Under the pieces are notes generated by a model. That model ran no database searches. It had not been told where the DNA came from and saw only the letters and a program-made list of their open reading frames with translations. DNA of 52,623 nucleotides, taken from NCBI GenBank assembly GCA_021730985.1, contig JAKFYI010000037.1, forward strand, positions 1 to 52,623, in the 5' to 3' direction. Source of the DNA: Hyphomicrobiales bacterium. Lineage in GTDB: Bacteria > Pseudomonadota > Alphaproteobacteria > Rhizobiales > Xanthobacteraceae. How positions within the stretch are numbered: position 1 is the first letter of the stretch; the number at the start of each line of letters is the position of its first letter. A program made the translations under genes and the position numbers. Positions 15,717-25,502 of this stretch are shown here, piece after piece.

Positions 15717-18037
15717 AGCCGGACGCGCGACAGCCGCAGCGCGTTGGCGACGACGCTGACCGACGACAGCGCCATCGCGGCCGCCGCGATCATCGGCGAC
15801 AGCAGAATTCCGAACACCGGATACAGCAGGCCTGCCGCGATCGGCACGCCGGCCGCGTTGTAGACGAATGCGAAGCCCAGGTTCTGCCGGATGTTGCCCA
15901 TCACCGCCTGCGACAGCCGCCTTGCGCGGATGATGCCGGTGAGATCGCTCTTGAGCAGCGTGATCCCCGCGCTTTCCATCGCCACGTCGGCGCCGCTGCC
16001 CATCGCGATGCCGACGTCGGCTGCGGCCAGTCCCGGCGCATCGTTCACGCCGTCGCCCGCCATAGCAACGATCCGGCCCTCGCGGCGCAGGCGCTGCACC
16101 ACTTCGGCCTTCTGCTCGGGCAGCACATCGGCTTCGACCTCGGTGATGCCGAGCCGCTTTGCCACCGCAAGCGCCGTGGTGCGGTTGTCGCCGGTCAGCA
16201 TGATGATGCGGATGTTCGCGTCCATCAGCGCCTTGAGCGCATCGGGCGCCGTCGCCCGCACCGGGTCGGCAATACCGATGACGCCTGATGGCTTGCCATC
16301 GACCGAAAGGAAGATCGCGGTCGCGCCATCCTGCCGCAACCGCTCGGCCTGCGCTTCGAGCTCGTCCGTCACCACGCCCAGCTCGGCGAGGAATTTTGCG
16401 CTGCCGAGCGCCACCCGGCGCCGCTCGATCATGCCGATCACGCCCTTGCCGGTCGGCGCGTTGAAGCCGCGCACGTCGGGCAGCGCGATGTTGCGCAGCG
16501 CGGCCGCCTCCACGATCGCGCGCGCCAGCGGATGCTCGCTCGGGCTCTCGACCGATGCGGCGATGCGCAGGATTTCGTTTTCGTCGAGGCCGTGGGTCGG
16601 GATCACCGCCACGACCTTCGGTTTTCCCTCGGTCAGCGTTCCGGTCTTATCGACGACCAGCGTATCGACCCGCTCCATGCGCTCCAGCGCCTCGGCGTCC
16701 CTCACCAAGATTCCGGCGCGCGCGCCGCGCCCGACCCCGACCATGATCGACATCGGCGTCGCCAGCCCCAGCGCGCAGGGACACGCGATGATCAGCACGG
16801 AGACGGCGGCAACGAGCCCGAACGCGTATCGCGGCTCGGGTCCGAACGCAGCCCAGGCCGCGAACGCCAGCGCGGCGACGCCGATGACGGCCGGCACGAA
16901 CCAACCCGAGACTCGGTCGGCGAGCCGCTGGATCGGCGCGCGCGAGCGTTGCGCCTGCGCCACCATCTGCACGATCTGCGCCAGCATGGTGTCGCGGCCG
17001 ACCTTCTCGGTCCGCATCACGAAGCTACCGGTCTGGTTCAGCGATCCGGCGATCAGCTTGGCGCCCTCCTCCTTGGTGACCGGCATCGACTCGCCGGTCA
17101 CCAGCGACTCGTCGATCGCCGAGCGGCCCTCGGAGAGAACGCCATCGACCGGCACCTTTTCGCCGGGCCGGACCCGCAGCATGTCGCCAACCGCAACGGA
17201 ATCGACCGGAATATCGCGCTCGTAGCCGCCGGGCAGTACGCGATGCGCGATCTTCGGCGCAAGATCGAGCAGCGCCCGGATCGCGCCGGAAGTCCGCTCG
17301 CGGGCGTGAAGTTCGAGAATTTGGCCGAGCAGCACCAGCACGGTGATGACGGCTGCGGCCTCGAAGTACACCGCGACCGCGCCATCGTGACCACGAAACG
17401 CATCAGGAAAAAGGTCGGGCCGGACCGTGGCAACCACGCTGGTGGTCCACGCCACACCGGTGCCCATCGCAATCAGCGTGAACATGTTGAGGTTACGCGT
17501 CAGGATCGACTGCGCGCCGCGCACGAAGAACGGCCATCCGGCCCAGAGCACCACCGGCGTTGCCAGCGCGAACTGGATGGCGTTCGAGATCGTAGGGCTC
17601 AGCAGATGCCAGCCCAGCACATGCGAGCCCATCTCCAGTACAAAGATCGGCGCGGTGAGAGCGAGCGCGATCCAGAACCGCCGCGTCATGTCGGCCAGCT
17701 CGGGATTGGGGCCGCTTTCGGCGGTCACCACATCCGGCTCGAGCGCCATGCCGCAAATCGGGCAGCTTCCGGGACCGGGCTGCCGAACATCCGGATGCAT
17801 CGGACAGGTGTAGATCGTGCCCTCGGGCACCGGCTCCGGCTCACCGGCTTTGTTGCTCAGGTATTTCGCGGGCTCCGCGGCAAACTTGGTGCGGCAGCCG
17901 GCCGAACAGAAGAAATAGGACGTGCCTTGATGGGTGTGCTTGTGCGGCGTGGTCTGCGGATCGACCGTCATGCCGCAGACGGGATCGAGCGCGCCGCCAG
18001 CGGACATTTCGCCGGCGGAAGGGGCACGTTCGGACAT
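15713..18037 (-). CDS. copA: Copper-translocating P-type ATPase (P1B)
   Basis: A 774-residue inner-membrane pump that exports Cu(I). The N-terminus lacks the usual HMA ferredoxin-like domain. Instead it has a YHS domain (about 17-60: [18 protein letters not shown]) and a heavy-metal-binding domain (about 76-102: [20 protein letters not shown]). The pump core shows TGES (314-317), the metal-site CPC (419-421), DKTGT with phosphorylated Asp463, SEHPLAR (His502-Pro503) and GDGVND. This layout is that of SilP/CopA-type ATPases. The ATG at 18037 was chosen because the YHS domain begins right after it; upstream in-frame sequence lies antisense to rimO. No CueR or chaperone gene is adjacent. Silver transport is an alternative or additional role. 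Confidence 0.92.
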   Translation of the reverse strand: MSERAPSAGEMSAGGALDPVCGMTVDPQTTPHKHTHQGTSYFFCSAGCRTKFAAEPAKYLSNKAGEPEPVPEGTIYTCPMHPDVRQPGPGSCPICGMALEPDVVTAESGPNPELADMTRRFWIALALTAPIFVLEMGSHVLGWHLLSPTISNAIQFALATPVVLWAGWPFFVRGAQSILTRNLNMFTLIAMGTGVAWTTSVVATVRPDLFPDAFRGHDGAVAVYFEAAAVITVLVLLGQILELHARERTSGAIRALLDLAPKIAHRVLPGGYERDIPVDSVAVGDMLRVRPGEKVPVDGVLSEGRSAIDESLVTGESMPVTKEEGAKLIAGSLNQTGSFVMRTEKVGRDTMLAQIVQMVAQAQRSRAPIQRLADRVSGWFVPAVIGVAALAFAAWAAFGPEPRYAFGLVAAVSVLIIACPCALGLATPMSIMVGVGRGARAGILVRDAEALERMERVDTLVVDKTGTLTEGKPKVVAVIPTHGLDENEILRIAASVESPSEHPLARAIVEAAALRNIALPDVRGFNAPTGKGVIGMIERRRVALGSAKFLAELGVVTDELEAQAERLRQDGATAIFLSVDGKPSGVIGIADPVRATAPDALKALMDANIRIIMLTGDNRTTALAVAKRLGITEVEADVLPEQKAEVVQRLRREGRIVAMAGDGVNDAPGLAAADVGIAMGSGADVAMESAGITLLKSDLTGIIRARRLSQAVMGNIRQNLGFAFVYNAAGVPIAAGLLYPVFGILLSPMIAAAAMALSSVSVVANALRLSRVRL

Positions 18038-18124
18038 GGCGGGGCGCAATCCTGACCTTTGAAACCTGGCCTTAGATAGCCTCTGGCGCTTGATCTTGCC
18101 ATGGTTCGCCTGTAGCCCCTCCCG

Positions 18125-19465
18125 GTGCCCAAAACCCCAGATCAAGCCGGCCATCAGGCCGCGCCCCTTGTGAGCTTCGTCTCGCTCGGCTGCCCCAAGG
18201 CCCTGGTCGATAGCGAGCGCATCATCACGCGGTTGCGCGCGGAAGGTTATGCGCTGACCCGCGAGCACAAGGGCGCCGACCTGGTGATCGTCAACACCTG
18301 CGGCTTCCTCGACAGCGCCCAGGCGGAATCGCTCGAAGCGATTGGCGACGCGATGGCGGAAAACGGCAAGGTGATCGTCACCGGATGCATGGGGGCGGAG
18401 CCGGAGAAGATCACCGAGCGCTATCCCAAGGTTCTGGCGATCACCGGGCCGCAACAGTACGAAAGCGTGCTCGACGCGGTGCATCGTGCGGCGCCGCCGA
18501 AGCACGATCCGTACCTCGACCTGGTGCCACCGCAAGGCATCAAGCTGACGCCGCGGCATTACGCTTATCTGAAGATTTCCGAAGGCTGCAACAACCGCTG
18601 CACCTTCTGCATCATTCCCAAGCTGCGCGGCGACCTGGTTTCACGGCCGGCCGGCGACGTGCTGCGCGAGGCCGAGAAGCTGGTCGCGGCCGGCGTCAAG
18701 GAACTGCTGGTCATCTCGCAGGACACGTCGGCCTACGGCGTCGATATCAAGTACGCCGCGAGCCCATGGCAGGGGCGCGACATTCGCGCCAAATTCCTCG
18801 ATCTCTCCCGTGAGCTTGGCTCACTCGGCGCCTGGGTGCGGCTGCACTACGTCTATCCGTACCCGCACGTCGATGAGGTGATCGGGCTGATGGCCGACGG
18901 CAAGGTCCTGCCCTATCTCGACATCCCGTTCCAGCACGCCTCGCCCGAGGTGCTCAGGCGCATGAAGCGCCCCGCTGCGCAGGAGAAGACCCTGCATCGC
19001 ATCAAGCGCTGGCGCGAGCAGTGTCCCGAGTTGACGCTGCGCTCGACCTTCATCGTGGGATTCCCGGGCGAGACCGAGCAGGACTTCGAAATGCTGCTGG
19101 ACTGGCTCGACGAGGCATCGCTCGACCGCGTCGGCTGCTTCAAGTACGAGCCGGTGCGCGGCGCGCCCGCCAACGATCTCGGCTCACCGGTGCCTAAAGA
19201 AGTCACCGAGGAGCGCTGGCACCGCTTCATGGCGCATCAGCAGGCAATCTCGGCAAAGCGTCTGAAACGCAAGGTCGGTTCGCGCCAACAGATCATCATC
19301 GACGAGGCCGGGCCGACAGTTGCCAAGGGCCGCTCCATGGGCGACGCACCGGAGATCGACGGCACGGTCTATGTAGCGAGCAAAAAGCCGTTGAAGGTCG
19401 GCGAGATCGTTTCTGTGAAAATTCAAAAGTCGGACGCGTACGATCTGCACGGCAGCACGGGCTAA
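18125..19465 (+). CDS. rimO: Ribosomal protein S12 methylthiotransferase RimO
   Basis: A 446-residue radical-SAM enzyme that adds a methylthio group to an aspartate of ribosomal protein S12. The UPF0004 domain carries Cys23, Cys59 and Cys88 for one [4Fe-4S] cluster. The radical-SAM motif CNNRCTFC (Cys155, Cys159, Cys162) binds the other. A C-terminal TRAM domain ends around [19 protein letters not shown]. The sequence [13 protein letters not shown] at the start is typical of RimO rather than MiaB. A GTG start at 18125 is used. It is divergent from the copper ATPase, with about 87 bp between them. Confidence 0.96.
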   Translation: MPKTPDQAGHQAAPLVSFVSLGCPKALVDSERIITRLRAEGYALTREHKGADLVIVNTCGFLDSAQAESLEAIGDAMAENGKVIVTGCMGAEPEKITERYPKVLAITGPQQYESVLDAVHRAAPPKHDPYLDLVPPQGIKLTPRHYAYLKISEGCNNRCTFCIIPKLRGDLVSRPAGDVLREAEKLVAAGVKELLVISQDTSAYGVDIKYAASPWQGRDIRAKFLDLSRELGSLGAWVRLHYVYPYPHVDEVIGLMADGKVLPYLDIPFQHASPEVLRRMKRPAAQEKTLHRIKRWREQCPELTLRSTFIVGFPGETEQDFEMLLDWLDEASLDRVGCFKYEPVRGAPANDLGSPVPKEVTEERWHRFMAHQQAISAKRLKRKVGSRQQIIIDEAGPTVAKGRSMGDAPEIDGTVYVASKKPLKVGEIVSVKIQKSDAYDLHGSTG

Positions 19466-19468
19466 ACT

Positions 19469-19577
19469 CTCGTGTCTCGGCCAAGCGCCGGTAGGCGCGC
19501 GAGCCGGGACCCCGCTTTCTTGCTTCTTTACGACGAACCGGGGTCCCGGGTCTCGCTTCGCTCGCCCGGGACACGAG
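19469..19577. repeat. Composite palindromic repeat between rimO and bioA
   Basis: Outer arms CTCGTGTC and GACACGAG (to 19577) enclose an inner pair, CCGGGACCCCG and CGGGGTCCCGG. The element nearly fills the space between two convergent genes and could form a long cruciform or a bidirectional terminator. This is typical of REP-like repeats scattered in Bradyrhizobium-related genomes. Confidence 0.7.
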
Positions 19578-19578
19578 G

Positions 19579-20838
19579 CTAGCGATTCTCGCTCACGACT
19601 TTCACGATCGCGCCCGTCAGCTTCGACAATTCTTCCGCACCAATCGTGAAGCTCGGCGTCAGATAAATCACATCGCCGAACGGGCGGATGAACACGCCCT
19701 CCTCAACGAACCGGGCGCGCAACGCGCCAAGGTCCGCGATCCGCGCCATCTCGACGACACCGATCGCGCCCATCACCCGCACGTCTCCGACGCCCTTCAT
19801 GCCGCGGCATGGCGCAAGCTCCCGCGTCATCTGCTCGGAGATCGCAGCGACCTGCTTCAGTCGCGGCTCCCGCTCGAACACATCGAGCGAGGCATTGGCG
19901 GCAGCACATGCCAGCGCGTTGGCCATGTAGGTCGGCCCATGCATCAGCGCGCGCTTGGGATCGTCCGACCAGAACGCCTCGAATACATGCTTGCGTGCCA
20001 CAGTGGCGGCCAGCGGCAGCGTGCCGCCGGTCAGCGCCTTGGACAGCGTGACGATGTCCGGCACCACGTTGGCGGCTTCGCAGGCGAACATCGTGCCGGT
20101 GCGGCCGAAGCCGGTGAAGATTTCATCGAAAATCAGCAGCACACCGTGGCGGTCGGTCAACGCCCGCAGCCGCGTCAACACCCCGGCATCGTGAAATTTC
20201 ATGCCGCCGGCGCCCTGCACCAGCGGCTCGACGATGATGGCGGCGATCTGCTCGCCATGAATCTGCAGGAATCCCGATAGCGCCGCTTCGCCGGATTTGG
20301 TCGCCGGCAGGTCGAGAATGAAATGCTCCGGCAACGCGCCGCGGAAGGCATCGTGCATCCCGGCGTCGAGATCGCTCACCGCCATCGCGCCGGTGGTGTC
20401 GCCGTGATAGCCGCCGCGGAATGCAACGAACTTGGTTCGCGACGGCTCGTCCCGGTTGCGCCAGTACTGCACCGCCATCTTAAGCGCGATCTCGACGGCG
20501 ACCGAACCGGACTCGCTGAAGAACACGCGATCCAGATCGCCGGGTAGCATGCCCGCCAGACGCCGAGCCAGCGTCAACCCTTGCTCATGCACCAAGCCGC
20601 CAAACATGACGTGCGGCATGGCGGCAAGCTGACGCTCCACGGCCTGCCTGATATGCGGATGGTTGTAGCCGTGGCAGGCAGTCCACCACGACGCGATGCC
20701 GTCGATCAGCTCGCGGCCGTCGGCCAGCACGATCCGGCAGCCTTGCGTCCGCGTGACCGGGAGCGGCGGGCGCATCGTCTTCATCTGCGCGTAAGGCAGC
20801 CAGACGTGTTCCAAGCCGTGGCTGTGGTCCTTATCCAT
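19579..20838 (-). CDS. bioA: Adenosylmethionine-8-amino-7-oxononanoate aminotransferase
   Basis: A 419-residue class III, PLP-dependent aminotransferase that converts 8-amino-7-oxononanoate to 7,8-diaminononanoate in biotin synthesis, using S-adenosylmethionine as amino donor. It shows the BioA hallmarks VWLPYAQM near the start, GIASWWTACHGYNHPHI, FRGGYHGDTTGAM, the IFDEIFTGFGRTG motif, the PLP-lysine sequence TLSKALTGG, and LMHGPTYMANALACAAA. It is transcribed away from bioF with only 24 bp between the two start codons, so each promoter must overlap the other gene. Confidence 0.96.
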   Translation of the reverse strand: MDKDHSHGLEHVWLPYAQMKTMRPPLPVTRTQGCRIVLADGRELIDGIASWWTACHGYNHPHIRQAVERQLAAMPHVMFGGLVHEQGLTLARRLAGMLPGDLDRVFFSESGSVAVEIALKMAVQYWRNRDEPSRTKFVAFRGGYHGDTTGAMAVSDLDAGMHDAFRGALPEHFILDLPATKSGEAALSGFLQIHGEQIAAIIVEPLVQGAGGMKFHDAGVLTRLRALTDRHGVLLIFDEIFTGFGRTGTMFACEAANVVPDIVTLSKALTGGTLPLAATVARKHVFEAFWSDDPKRALMHGPTYMANALACAAANASLDVFEREPRLKQVAAISEQMTRELAPCRGMKGVGDVRVMGAIGVVEMARIADLGALRARFVEEGVFIRPFGDVIYLTPSFTIGAEELSKLTGAIVKVVSENR

Positions 20839-20862
20839 GGGGCCGTACTATAAACGGCAAAC

Positions 20863-21990
20863 ATGCCATCACTCGACGAATTCGCAAAAGACAAGCTCGC
20901 CGCTCTGGAGGGCGCGCAACTGCGCCGCTCGCTCGCCGATACTTTGCGTGCCGAGGGCATCTGGGCCGTCCGCAACGGCCGCCGCCTGCTGTCGTTCTCC
21001 TGCAATGACTATCTGGGACTGACCCAGCACCCGGAGCTCAAGGCTGCAGCGATCGATGCGATCCAGCGCCACGGCGTCGGCGCGGGAGCCTCGCGTCTCG
21101 TCACCGGCAATCATCCGCTCTATGCGGAACTGGAAACCAGGTTGGCGCGCCTGAAAGGCACCGAAGCCGCCTGCGTATTCGGCTCCGGCTACCTCGCCAA
21201 CGCCGGGATAGCGCCGGCGCTGGCCGGAAGCGGCGACCTTATCCTGATCGACGAACTGGCGCATTCGAGCCTGTGGGCCGGAGCGCGATTGTCGCGCGCC
21301 GAGGTGCGCACCTTCCGGCACAACGACGCCGGACACGCCGAGACGCTGTTGAAAGAGCATCGCGCCCAGCATCCCCGCGTGTTGATCGTCACCGAAGGCG
21401 TGTTCTCCATGGACGGCGATCGAGCGCCACTCAAAGAACTCGCCCTGCTCGCCAAACGTCACGATGCCTGGCTGATCGCCGACGACGCCCACGACCTCGA
21501 CTTAAGCGATGGCGCCGCCGACGTGCCGCTGCGGGTGGGGACGCTATCGAAAACGCTCGGCGCCTATGGCGGCTATATCGCGGCATCGAAGGCGGTGATC
21601 GATCTGATCCGCAACCGTGCACGCACTCTGGTCTACTCAACAGGCCTGCCGCCGGCGACGCTGGCCTCTTCCATTGCCGCCCTCGACCTGATCGAACGCG
21701 AGCCGCACCTTTTGGCGCAGCCGCTCGCGAAGGCGCGGTCCTTCACGCGCGCCACCGACCTTCCGGAGGCGCAGAGTGCAATCGTGCCGATCGTGATCGG
21801 CAGCGCGCAGGCGGCACTCGACGCCTCCCGAATGTTGGAGGACGAAGGTTTCCTGGTGGTCGCGATCAGGCCGCCGACCGTGCCGGACGGCACGGCGCGG
21901 CTGCGGCTCGCATTCAGCGCTCTGCATCCCGACGCCGAGGTGGCACGGCTTGCCGGCGTGGTGCGCGGCCGCATCCTGGTGAAGCGATGA
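20863..21990 (+). CDS. bioF: 8-amino-7-oxononanoate synthase
   Basis: A 375-residue PLP enzyme of the alpha-oxoamine synthase family that condenses pimeloyl-ACP (or -CoA) with alanine. It contains FSCNDYLGLTQHPELK, GVGAGASRLVTGNHPLY, the VTEGVFSMDGDRAPL motif, the DDAHDLDL region and the PLP lysine in TLSKTLGAYGGYI. The stop overlaps the start of bioD (ATGA), so the two are co-translated. Length and motifs are normal for the family. Confidence 0.96.
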   Translation: MPSLDEFAKDKLAALEGAQLRRSLADTLRAEGIWAVRNGRRLLSFSCNDYLGLTQHPELKAAAIDAIQRHGVGAGASRLVTGNHPLYAELETRLARLKGTEAACVFGSGYLANAGIAPALAGSGDLILIDELAHSSLWAGARLSRAEVRTFRHNDAGHAETLLKEHRAQHPRVLIVTEGVFSMDGDRAPLKELALLAKRHDAWLIADDAHDLDLSDGAADVPLRVGTLSKTLGAYGGYIAASKAVIDLIRNRARTLVYSTGLPPATLASSIAALDLIEREPHLLAQPLAKARSFTRATDLPEAQSAIVPIVIGSAQAALDASRMLEDEGFLVVAIRPPTVPDGTARLRLAFSALHPDAEVARLAGVVRGRILVKR

Positions 21991-22652
21991 GCGCTATCTT
22001 CGTCACGGCGACCGGCACCGACATCGGCAAGACCTTTGTCGCCACCGGGCTGATCCGGCATTGGCGCGCCGCGGGCCGCGCAGTCGATGCGCTGAAGCCG
22101 GTGACGACCGGGTTCGACCCGGCGGAGGCCGAAGGCAGCGACGCGGGACTGCTGCTGAACGCGCTCGGTAAGCCGGTCACGCCCGAAGAGATCGAGCGCA
22201 TCTGTCCGTGGCGCTACGCCGCACCGCTGTCGCCCGATGTCGCCACACGGCGCGAGAACCGTCAGTTACCGTTTGACGAACTGATCGCATTCTCGCAACG
22301 CGCGGTTTCGGCAAACACCGGTACGCTGCTGATCGAAGGCGTCGGTGGCGTCATGGTGCCGCTCGACGATGAGCATACTGTGCTCGACTGGTTGGCGGCG
22401 CTTCGACTGCCGCTTCTTGTCGTGACGGGTACATATCTTGGCACACTGAGCCATACGCTGACGTCCCTGGACGTGCTGGAGCGCCGCAAGCTCGCTGTGA
22501 AAGCCCTGGTGGTGAACGAAACGGCCGGCTCGTCGGTGACGCTCGCCGACACCCTGACCACGCTGGGCCGCTTTGTGCGGACAATTCCGGTCGTCGGCCT
22601 GACCCGAGCGCCAGACGCCGCGACGTTCAAGACGATCGCCGACCTGCTCTGA
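21987..22652 (+). CDS. bioD: Dethiobiotin synthetase
   Basis: A 221-residue ATP-dependent carboxylase that closes the ureido ring of dethiobiotin. The P-loop TGTDIGKTFV is at residues 9-18, followed by the substrate loop LKPVTTGFDP, the IEGVGGVMVPL motif and the nucleotide-base segment LVVNET. The start was set at 21987, overlapping the bioF stop. bioB, the last enzyme, is not in the window. It converges on the amidohydrolase gene with 3 bp between stop codons. Confidence 0.95.
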   Translation: MSAIFVTATGTDIGKTFVATGLIRHWRAAGRAVDALKPVTTGFDPAEAEGSDAGLLLNALGKPVTPEEIERICPWRYAAPLSPDVATRRENRQLPFDELIAFSQRAVSANTGTLLIEGVGGVMVPLDDEHTVLDWLAALRLPLLVVTGTYLGTLSHTLTSLDVLERRKLAVKALVVNETAGSSVTLADTLTTLGRFVRTIPVVGLTRAPDAATFKTIADLL

Positions 22653-22655
22653 CGC

Positions 22656-23900
22656 TCAGGCGAGCTTGGAGGGATCGAACGTCTCGATGAAGCGGATCAG
22701 GGTGGCAATGGCCAATCCCATGTCTGCCACGCTGGCGAACTCCGCCGGATTGTGGCTGACGCCCCCCCGGCAGCGCACGAACAGCATCGCGGAAGGACAA
22801 AGCCGCGTCATGACCTGGGCGTCGTGGCCGGCACCGGACGGCAGCCGAACCGGCGCATGACCGAGGCCGGACACCGCCGCCACCAATCCATCCTGCAACG
22901 CCGGCGCGCAATGCGCCGTGCCGATCTCGTGAAACGTTTCCATCGAAAAGAACAGCCCGCGCGTGCCGGCTATACGCTTGGCCTCCATCTCGAACTTCTT
23001 CAGCGCGGTCAGCCGCAAGCCGTCGGTGAGCGAGCGCAGATCGATCGTAAACGCGACTCGGCCGGGAATGATGTTGACCGCGCCGGGTGAAGCCTCGATG
23101 CGCCCGACGGTGCCGACCATGCCATCGTCAAGGTGCTCCTTCGCGATCGACTCCAGCGCGAGCGCCATTTCGGCGGCACCGGCGAGCGCATCGTGGCGCA
23201 ATCCCATCGGCACGGTCCCGGCGTGTCCGGCTTCCCCGGTCACTGTGACGCGCACACGATGCTGGCCGACGATCCCTGTGACGATGCCGAGCGGCTGGTT
23301 TCTGGCCTCCAGCACGGGGCCCTGCTCGATGTGCACCTCGACGTAAGCCGCGGCCTCGCCCGGCTTGTAGGCCGCCCCGGGTATTCCGGCTGCGTCCTTG
23401 CCGTAAATCTTGAGCGCCTCGGTGAGGGTCACACCTCTTGCGTCGGCGAGCGACAGCGTTTCGCTATCAAACACGCCGGCACAGGCCGACGATGACGCGA
23501 GCGTCGCGGGGAAGCGCGAGCCCTCCTCGTCGCCAAACGCCAGCACATCGATGCCGAACGGCAGCTTACGCCCCGCCTTTGCGAAATGCTCCGCAGCGAG
23601 AACACCGGCAACCACACCCAGCGGACCGTCGTACTTGCCGGCATCGATCACGGTGTCGATGTGCGAACCGATCAGCAGCCGGCGCCCTTCGCCATAGTGT
23701 CCCTTTACCGTGCCCAGCGCGTCTTCGGCGACGGACAGACCCGCGTCCCGCATCCAGTTCGCAACGAGATCGGCGGCGCGGCGGTGCTCGGGCGTGAGGA
23801 AAAGCCGCACTCGCCGGCCCGGCTCGGCGGAAATCTCGCCGAGGTCGGTCACCATCGCCTCGGCGCGCTGTCCCAGCGCCTGCGGGTCGAGCGGGTTCAT
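22656..23900 (-). CDS. Allantoate amidohydrolase-like M20 hydrolase
   Basis: A 414-residue zinc-dependent amidohydrolase of the AllC/HyuC/beta-ureidopropionase group. Metal ligands are visible in LIGSHIDTVIDAGKYDG (His and bridging Asp), GDEEGSRFP (Glu), VEVHIEQGP (His) and the late SGAGHDAQ His. The dimerisation/lid domain includes GEAGHAGTVPM. In the purine pathway it would hydrolyse allantoate to ureidoglycine, CO2 and ammonia. This fits its place directly after puuD, whose stop it overlaps by 4 bp (start 23900). N-carbamoyl-amino-acid hydrolase is an alternative activity of the same family. Confidence 0.88.
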   Translation of the reverse strand: MNPLDPQALGQRAEAMVTDLGEISAEPGRRVRLFLTPEHRRAADLVANWMRDAGLSVAEDALGTVKGHYGEGRRLLIGSHIDTVIDAGKYDGPLGVVAGVLAAEHFAKAGRKLPFGIDVLAFGDEEGSRFPATLASSSACAGVFDSETLSLADARGVTLTEALKIYGKDAAGIPGAAYKPGEAAAYVEVHIEQGPVLEARNQPLGIVTGIVGQHRVRVTVTGEAGHAGTVPMGLRHDALAGAAEMALALESIAKEHLDDGMVGTVGRIEASPGAVNIIPGRVAFTIDLRSLTDGLRLTALKKFEMEAKRIAGTRGLFFSMETFHEIGTAHCAPALQDGLVAAVSGLGHAPVRLPSGAGHDAQVMTRLCPSAMLFVRCRGGVSHNPAEFASVADMGLAIATLIRFIETFDPSKLA

Positions 23901-25090
23901 CGCGAACCGTTGATCCAGCGCCCGAGAGCCGCGCGCTCCTCGTCGGTCATGCCGGTCTGGTTGCCGAGCGGCATAGCGCGATTCTGCACGGTCTGCATGT
24001 AGATCAGCTTCGACCAGCGCTTCATGTCGGCGGCTGTCTCCAGCGCGACATTCTTCGGTGGCTCGCGGAACGCCAAATGCGTCGGCTGCTTGGCGTGGCA
24101 TGTGACGCAGTGTTTCTGCGAGATTGCGAGTGCGTCCTTGTCCGTGACGGCGGCACCCGCGGACGCTGCGCCGCGGGCCTGCGGCGCGGTCACGTAGATC
24201 GCTGCGATCAGCGCCATCGCCGCGGCAGGCAAGGCCCAGCCATAGCCGTCCCAATTGTCGCCAGCGTCGAGCCTGTTGAGGATGTGACGCACCAGTCCGC
24301 CGCTGAGCAGGATCAGCGCCACCACCAGCCACGACTGCGGATGGCTGAACAGAAAAGGATAGTGCTGCGACACCATCATCAGCAGCACCGGCAACGTCAA
24401 ATAATTGTTGTGGATCGAGCGCTGCTTGCCGACCGCGCCGAACCGCGCCTCGGGCGTCTGTCCCGCGATCATCTGCGCGATCATTTTCTTCTGGTTCGGA
24501 ACGATGACGGCGAACACATTGGCGGCCATGATGGTGCCGACCAGCGCGCCCACATGGATGAATGCGCCGCGTCCCGAGAACACCTTGGTGAACAGCATCG
24601 ACGCCAGCAGGATCAGCGCAAACACCGACAGTGCGAGCAGCACGGTATGGTCGCCCACCTTGGTGCGGCACAACCCGTCATAGATGAACCAGCCCGCGGC
24701 GAGCGAGGCGGCAGAAATGGCGATCGCCTGCCATTGCGTCAGCGGCATCACCGCAGGATCGATCAGATAGGCATCCGCGTGCACGTAGTACTGCACGATC
24801 AACAGCCCGAATCCGGTGACGAAGGTGAGATACGCCTCCCACTTGAACCAGTGCAGCACATCCGGAAGCGCCGGCGGCGCCACCGTGTATTTCTCGACGT
24901 GATAGAAGCCGCCGCCGTGCACCTGCCATGCGGTGCCGTAAACGCCCGGGTTCATGCGCTCCCGCTTCATCAGCGTGTAGTCGAGCGCCATGAAATAGAA
25001 CGAGGTGCCGATCCAGCCGATCCCGACCACCATGTGGGCCCAGCGCAGCAGCAAGTTCAGCCATTCGCCGAGGAAGATGTCCATCTTCAA
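23897..25090 (-). CDS. puuD: Urate hydroxylase PuuD (membrane cytochrome c type)
   Basis: A 397-residue inner-membrane protein with about eight hydrophobic segments (for example [20 protein letters not shown] and [19 protein letters not shown]). A C-terminal cytochrome c domain carries the heme motif CVTCH at 328-332 and a probable axial Met373 in NRAMPLGN. PuuD oxidises urate to 5-hydroxyisourate and passes electrons to the respiratory chain instead of making hydrogen peroxide as the soluble uricase does. It overlaps the hydroxyisourate hydrolase gene upstream and the amidohydrolase gene downstream by 4 bp each, forming a compact urate catabolic operon. Confidence 0.93.
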   Translation of the reverse strand: MKMDIFLGEWLNLLLRWAHMVVGIGWIGTSFYFMALDYTLMKRERMNPGVYGTAWQVHGGGFYHVEKYTVAPPALPDVLHWFKWEAYLTFVTGFGLLIVQYYVHADAYLIDPAVMPLTQWQAIAISAASLAAGWFIYDGLCRTKVGDHTVLLALSVFALILLASMLFTKVFSGRGAFIHVGALVGTIMAANVFAVIVPNQKKMIAQMIAGQTPEARFGAVGKQRSIHNNYLTLPVLLMMVSQHYPFLFSHPQSWLVVALILLSGGLVRHILNRLDAGDNWDGYGWALPAAAMALIAAIYVTAPQARGAASAGAAVTDKDALAISQKHCVTCHAKQPTHLAFREPPKNVALETAADMKRWSKLIYMQTVQNRAMPLGNQTGMTDEERAALGRWINGSR

Positions 25091-25431
25091 CTGCCCCGGT
25101 AGGTCGAGTAGCCGTACGGCGAAACCAGCAGAGGCACATGATAGTGCGCGTCCTCAGCGACGGCGAAACGAAGCGGGATAACGTCGAGAAAAGCGGGGTC
25201 CGCCAGCGCCGTGTGCTGCGCGCGGAAATAGTCGCCGACGTGGAACGTCAACTCGTAACGGCCGAATTGGAATGCCGCGCCCTCAAGCAACGCCTGGTCA
25301 AGCCGACCATCGGCGTTGGTCACGGCTTCGGCCAATACGCCGGCCTCGCCGTCGCGGCGCAGCACGACACGCACGCCCGGTGCGGGCTTGCCGGAGGCGG
25401 TGTCGAGTACGTGTGTGGTCAGGCGGCCCAT
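25087..25431 (-). CDS. hiuH: 5-hydroxyisourate hydrolase
   Basis: A transthyretin-like enzyme of 114 residues. It shows the family start [19 protein letters not shown] (the His in the THVLDT motif), the central [12 protein letters not shown] and the invariant end [11 protein letters not shown]. It opens the 5-hydroxyisourate ring made by PuuD. The ATG at 25431 matches the family start; a GTG at 25443 would add four residues and lies just beside a palindrome. It is the first gene of the operon. OHCU decarboxylase and allantoinase, needed between this step and allantoate, are not in the window. Confidence 0.93.
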   Translation of the reverse strand: MGRLTTHVLDTASGKPAPGVRVVLRRDGEAGVLAEAVTNADGRLDQALLEGAAFQFGRYELTFHVGDYFRAQHTALADPAFLDVIPLRFAVAEDAHYHVPLLVSPYGYSTYRGS

Positions 25432-25449
25432 GCCTTGTTGCACGAAAAA

Positions 25450-25478
25450 ATCATGCCCGGGTCAAGCCCGGGCATGAT
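25450..25478. repeat. REP-like palindrome upstream of hiuH
   Basis: A perfect 12-bp inverted repeat, ATCATGCCCGGG / CCCGGGCATGAT, with a five-base TCAAG loop. It lies between the 3' end of the quinone reductase gene and the start of hiuH and has a run of A on its left side. Read leftward it could terminate transcription from the reductase gene; its core matches the element at 10742-10769. Confidence 0.75.
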
Positions 25479-25502
25479 CGCAATTGCAGCACCGCCTGCT
25501 CG

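Noticed and set aside
25432..25443. GTG start for hiuH four codons upstream
   Set aside because: Family members begin at the [11 protein letters not shown] methionine and the GTG lies next to the palindrome without a ribosome binding site; kept only as an alternative.
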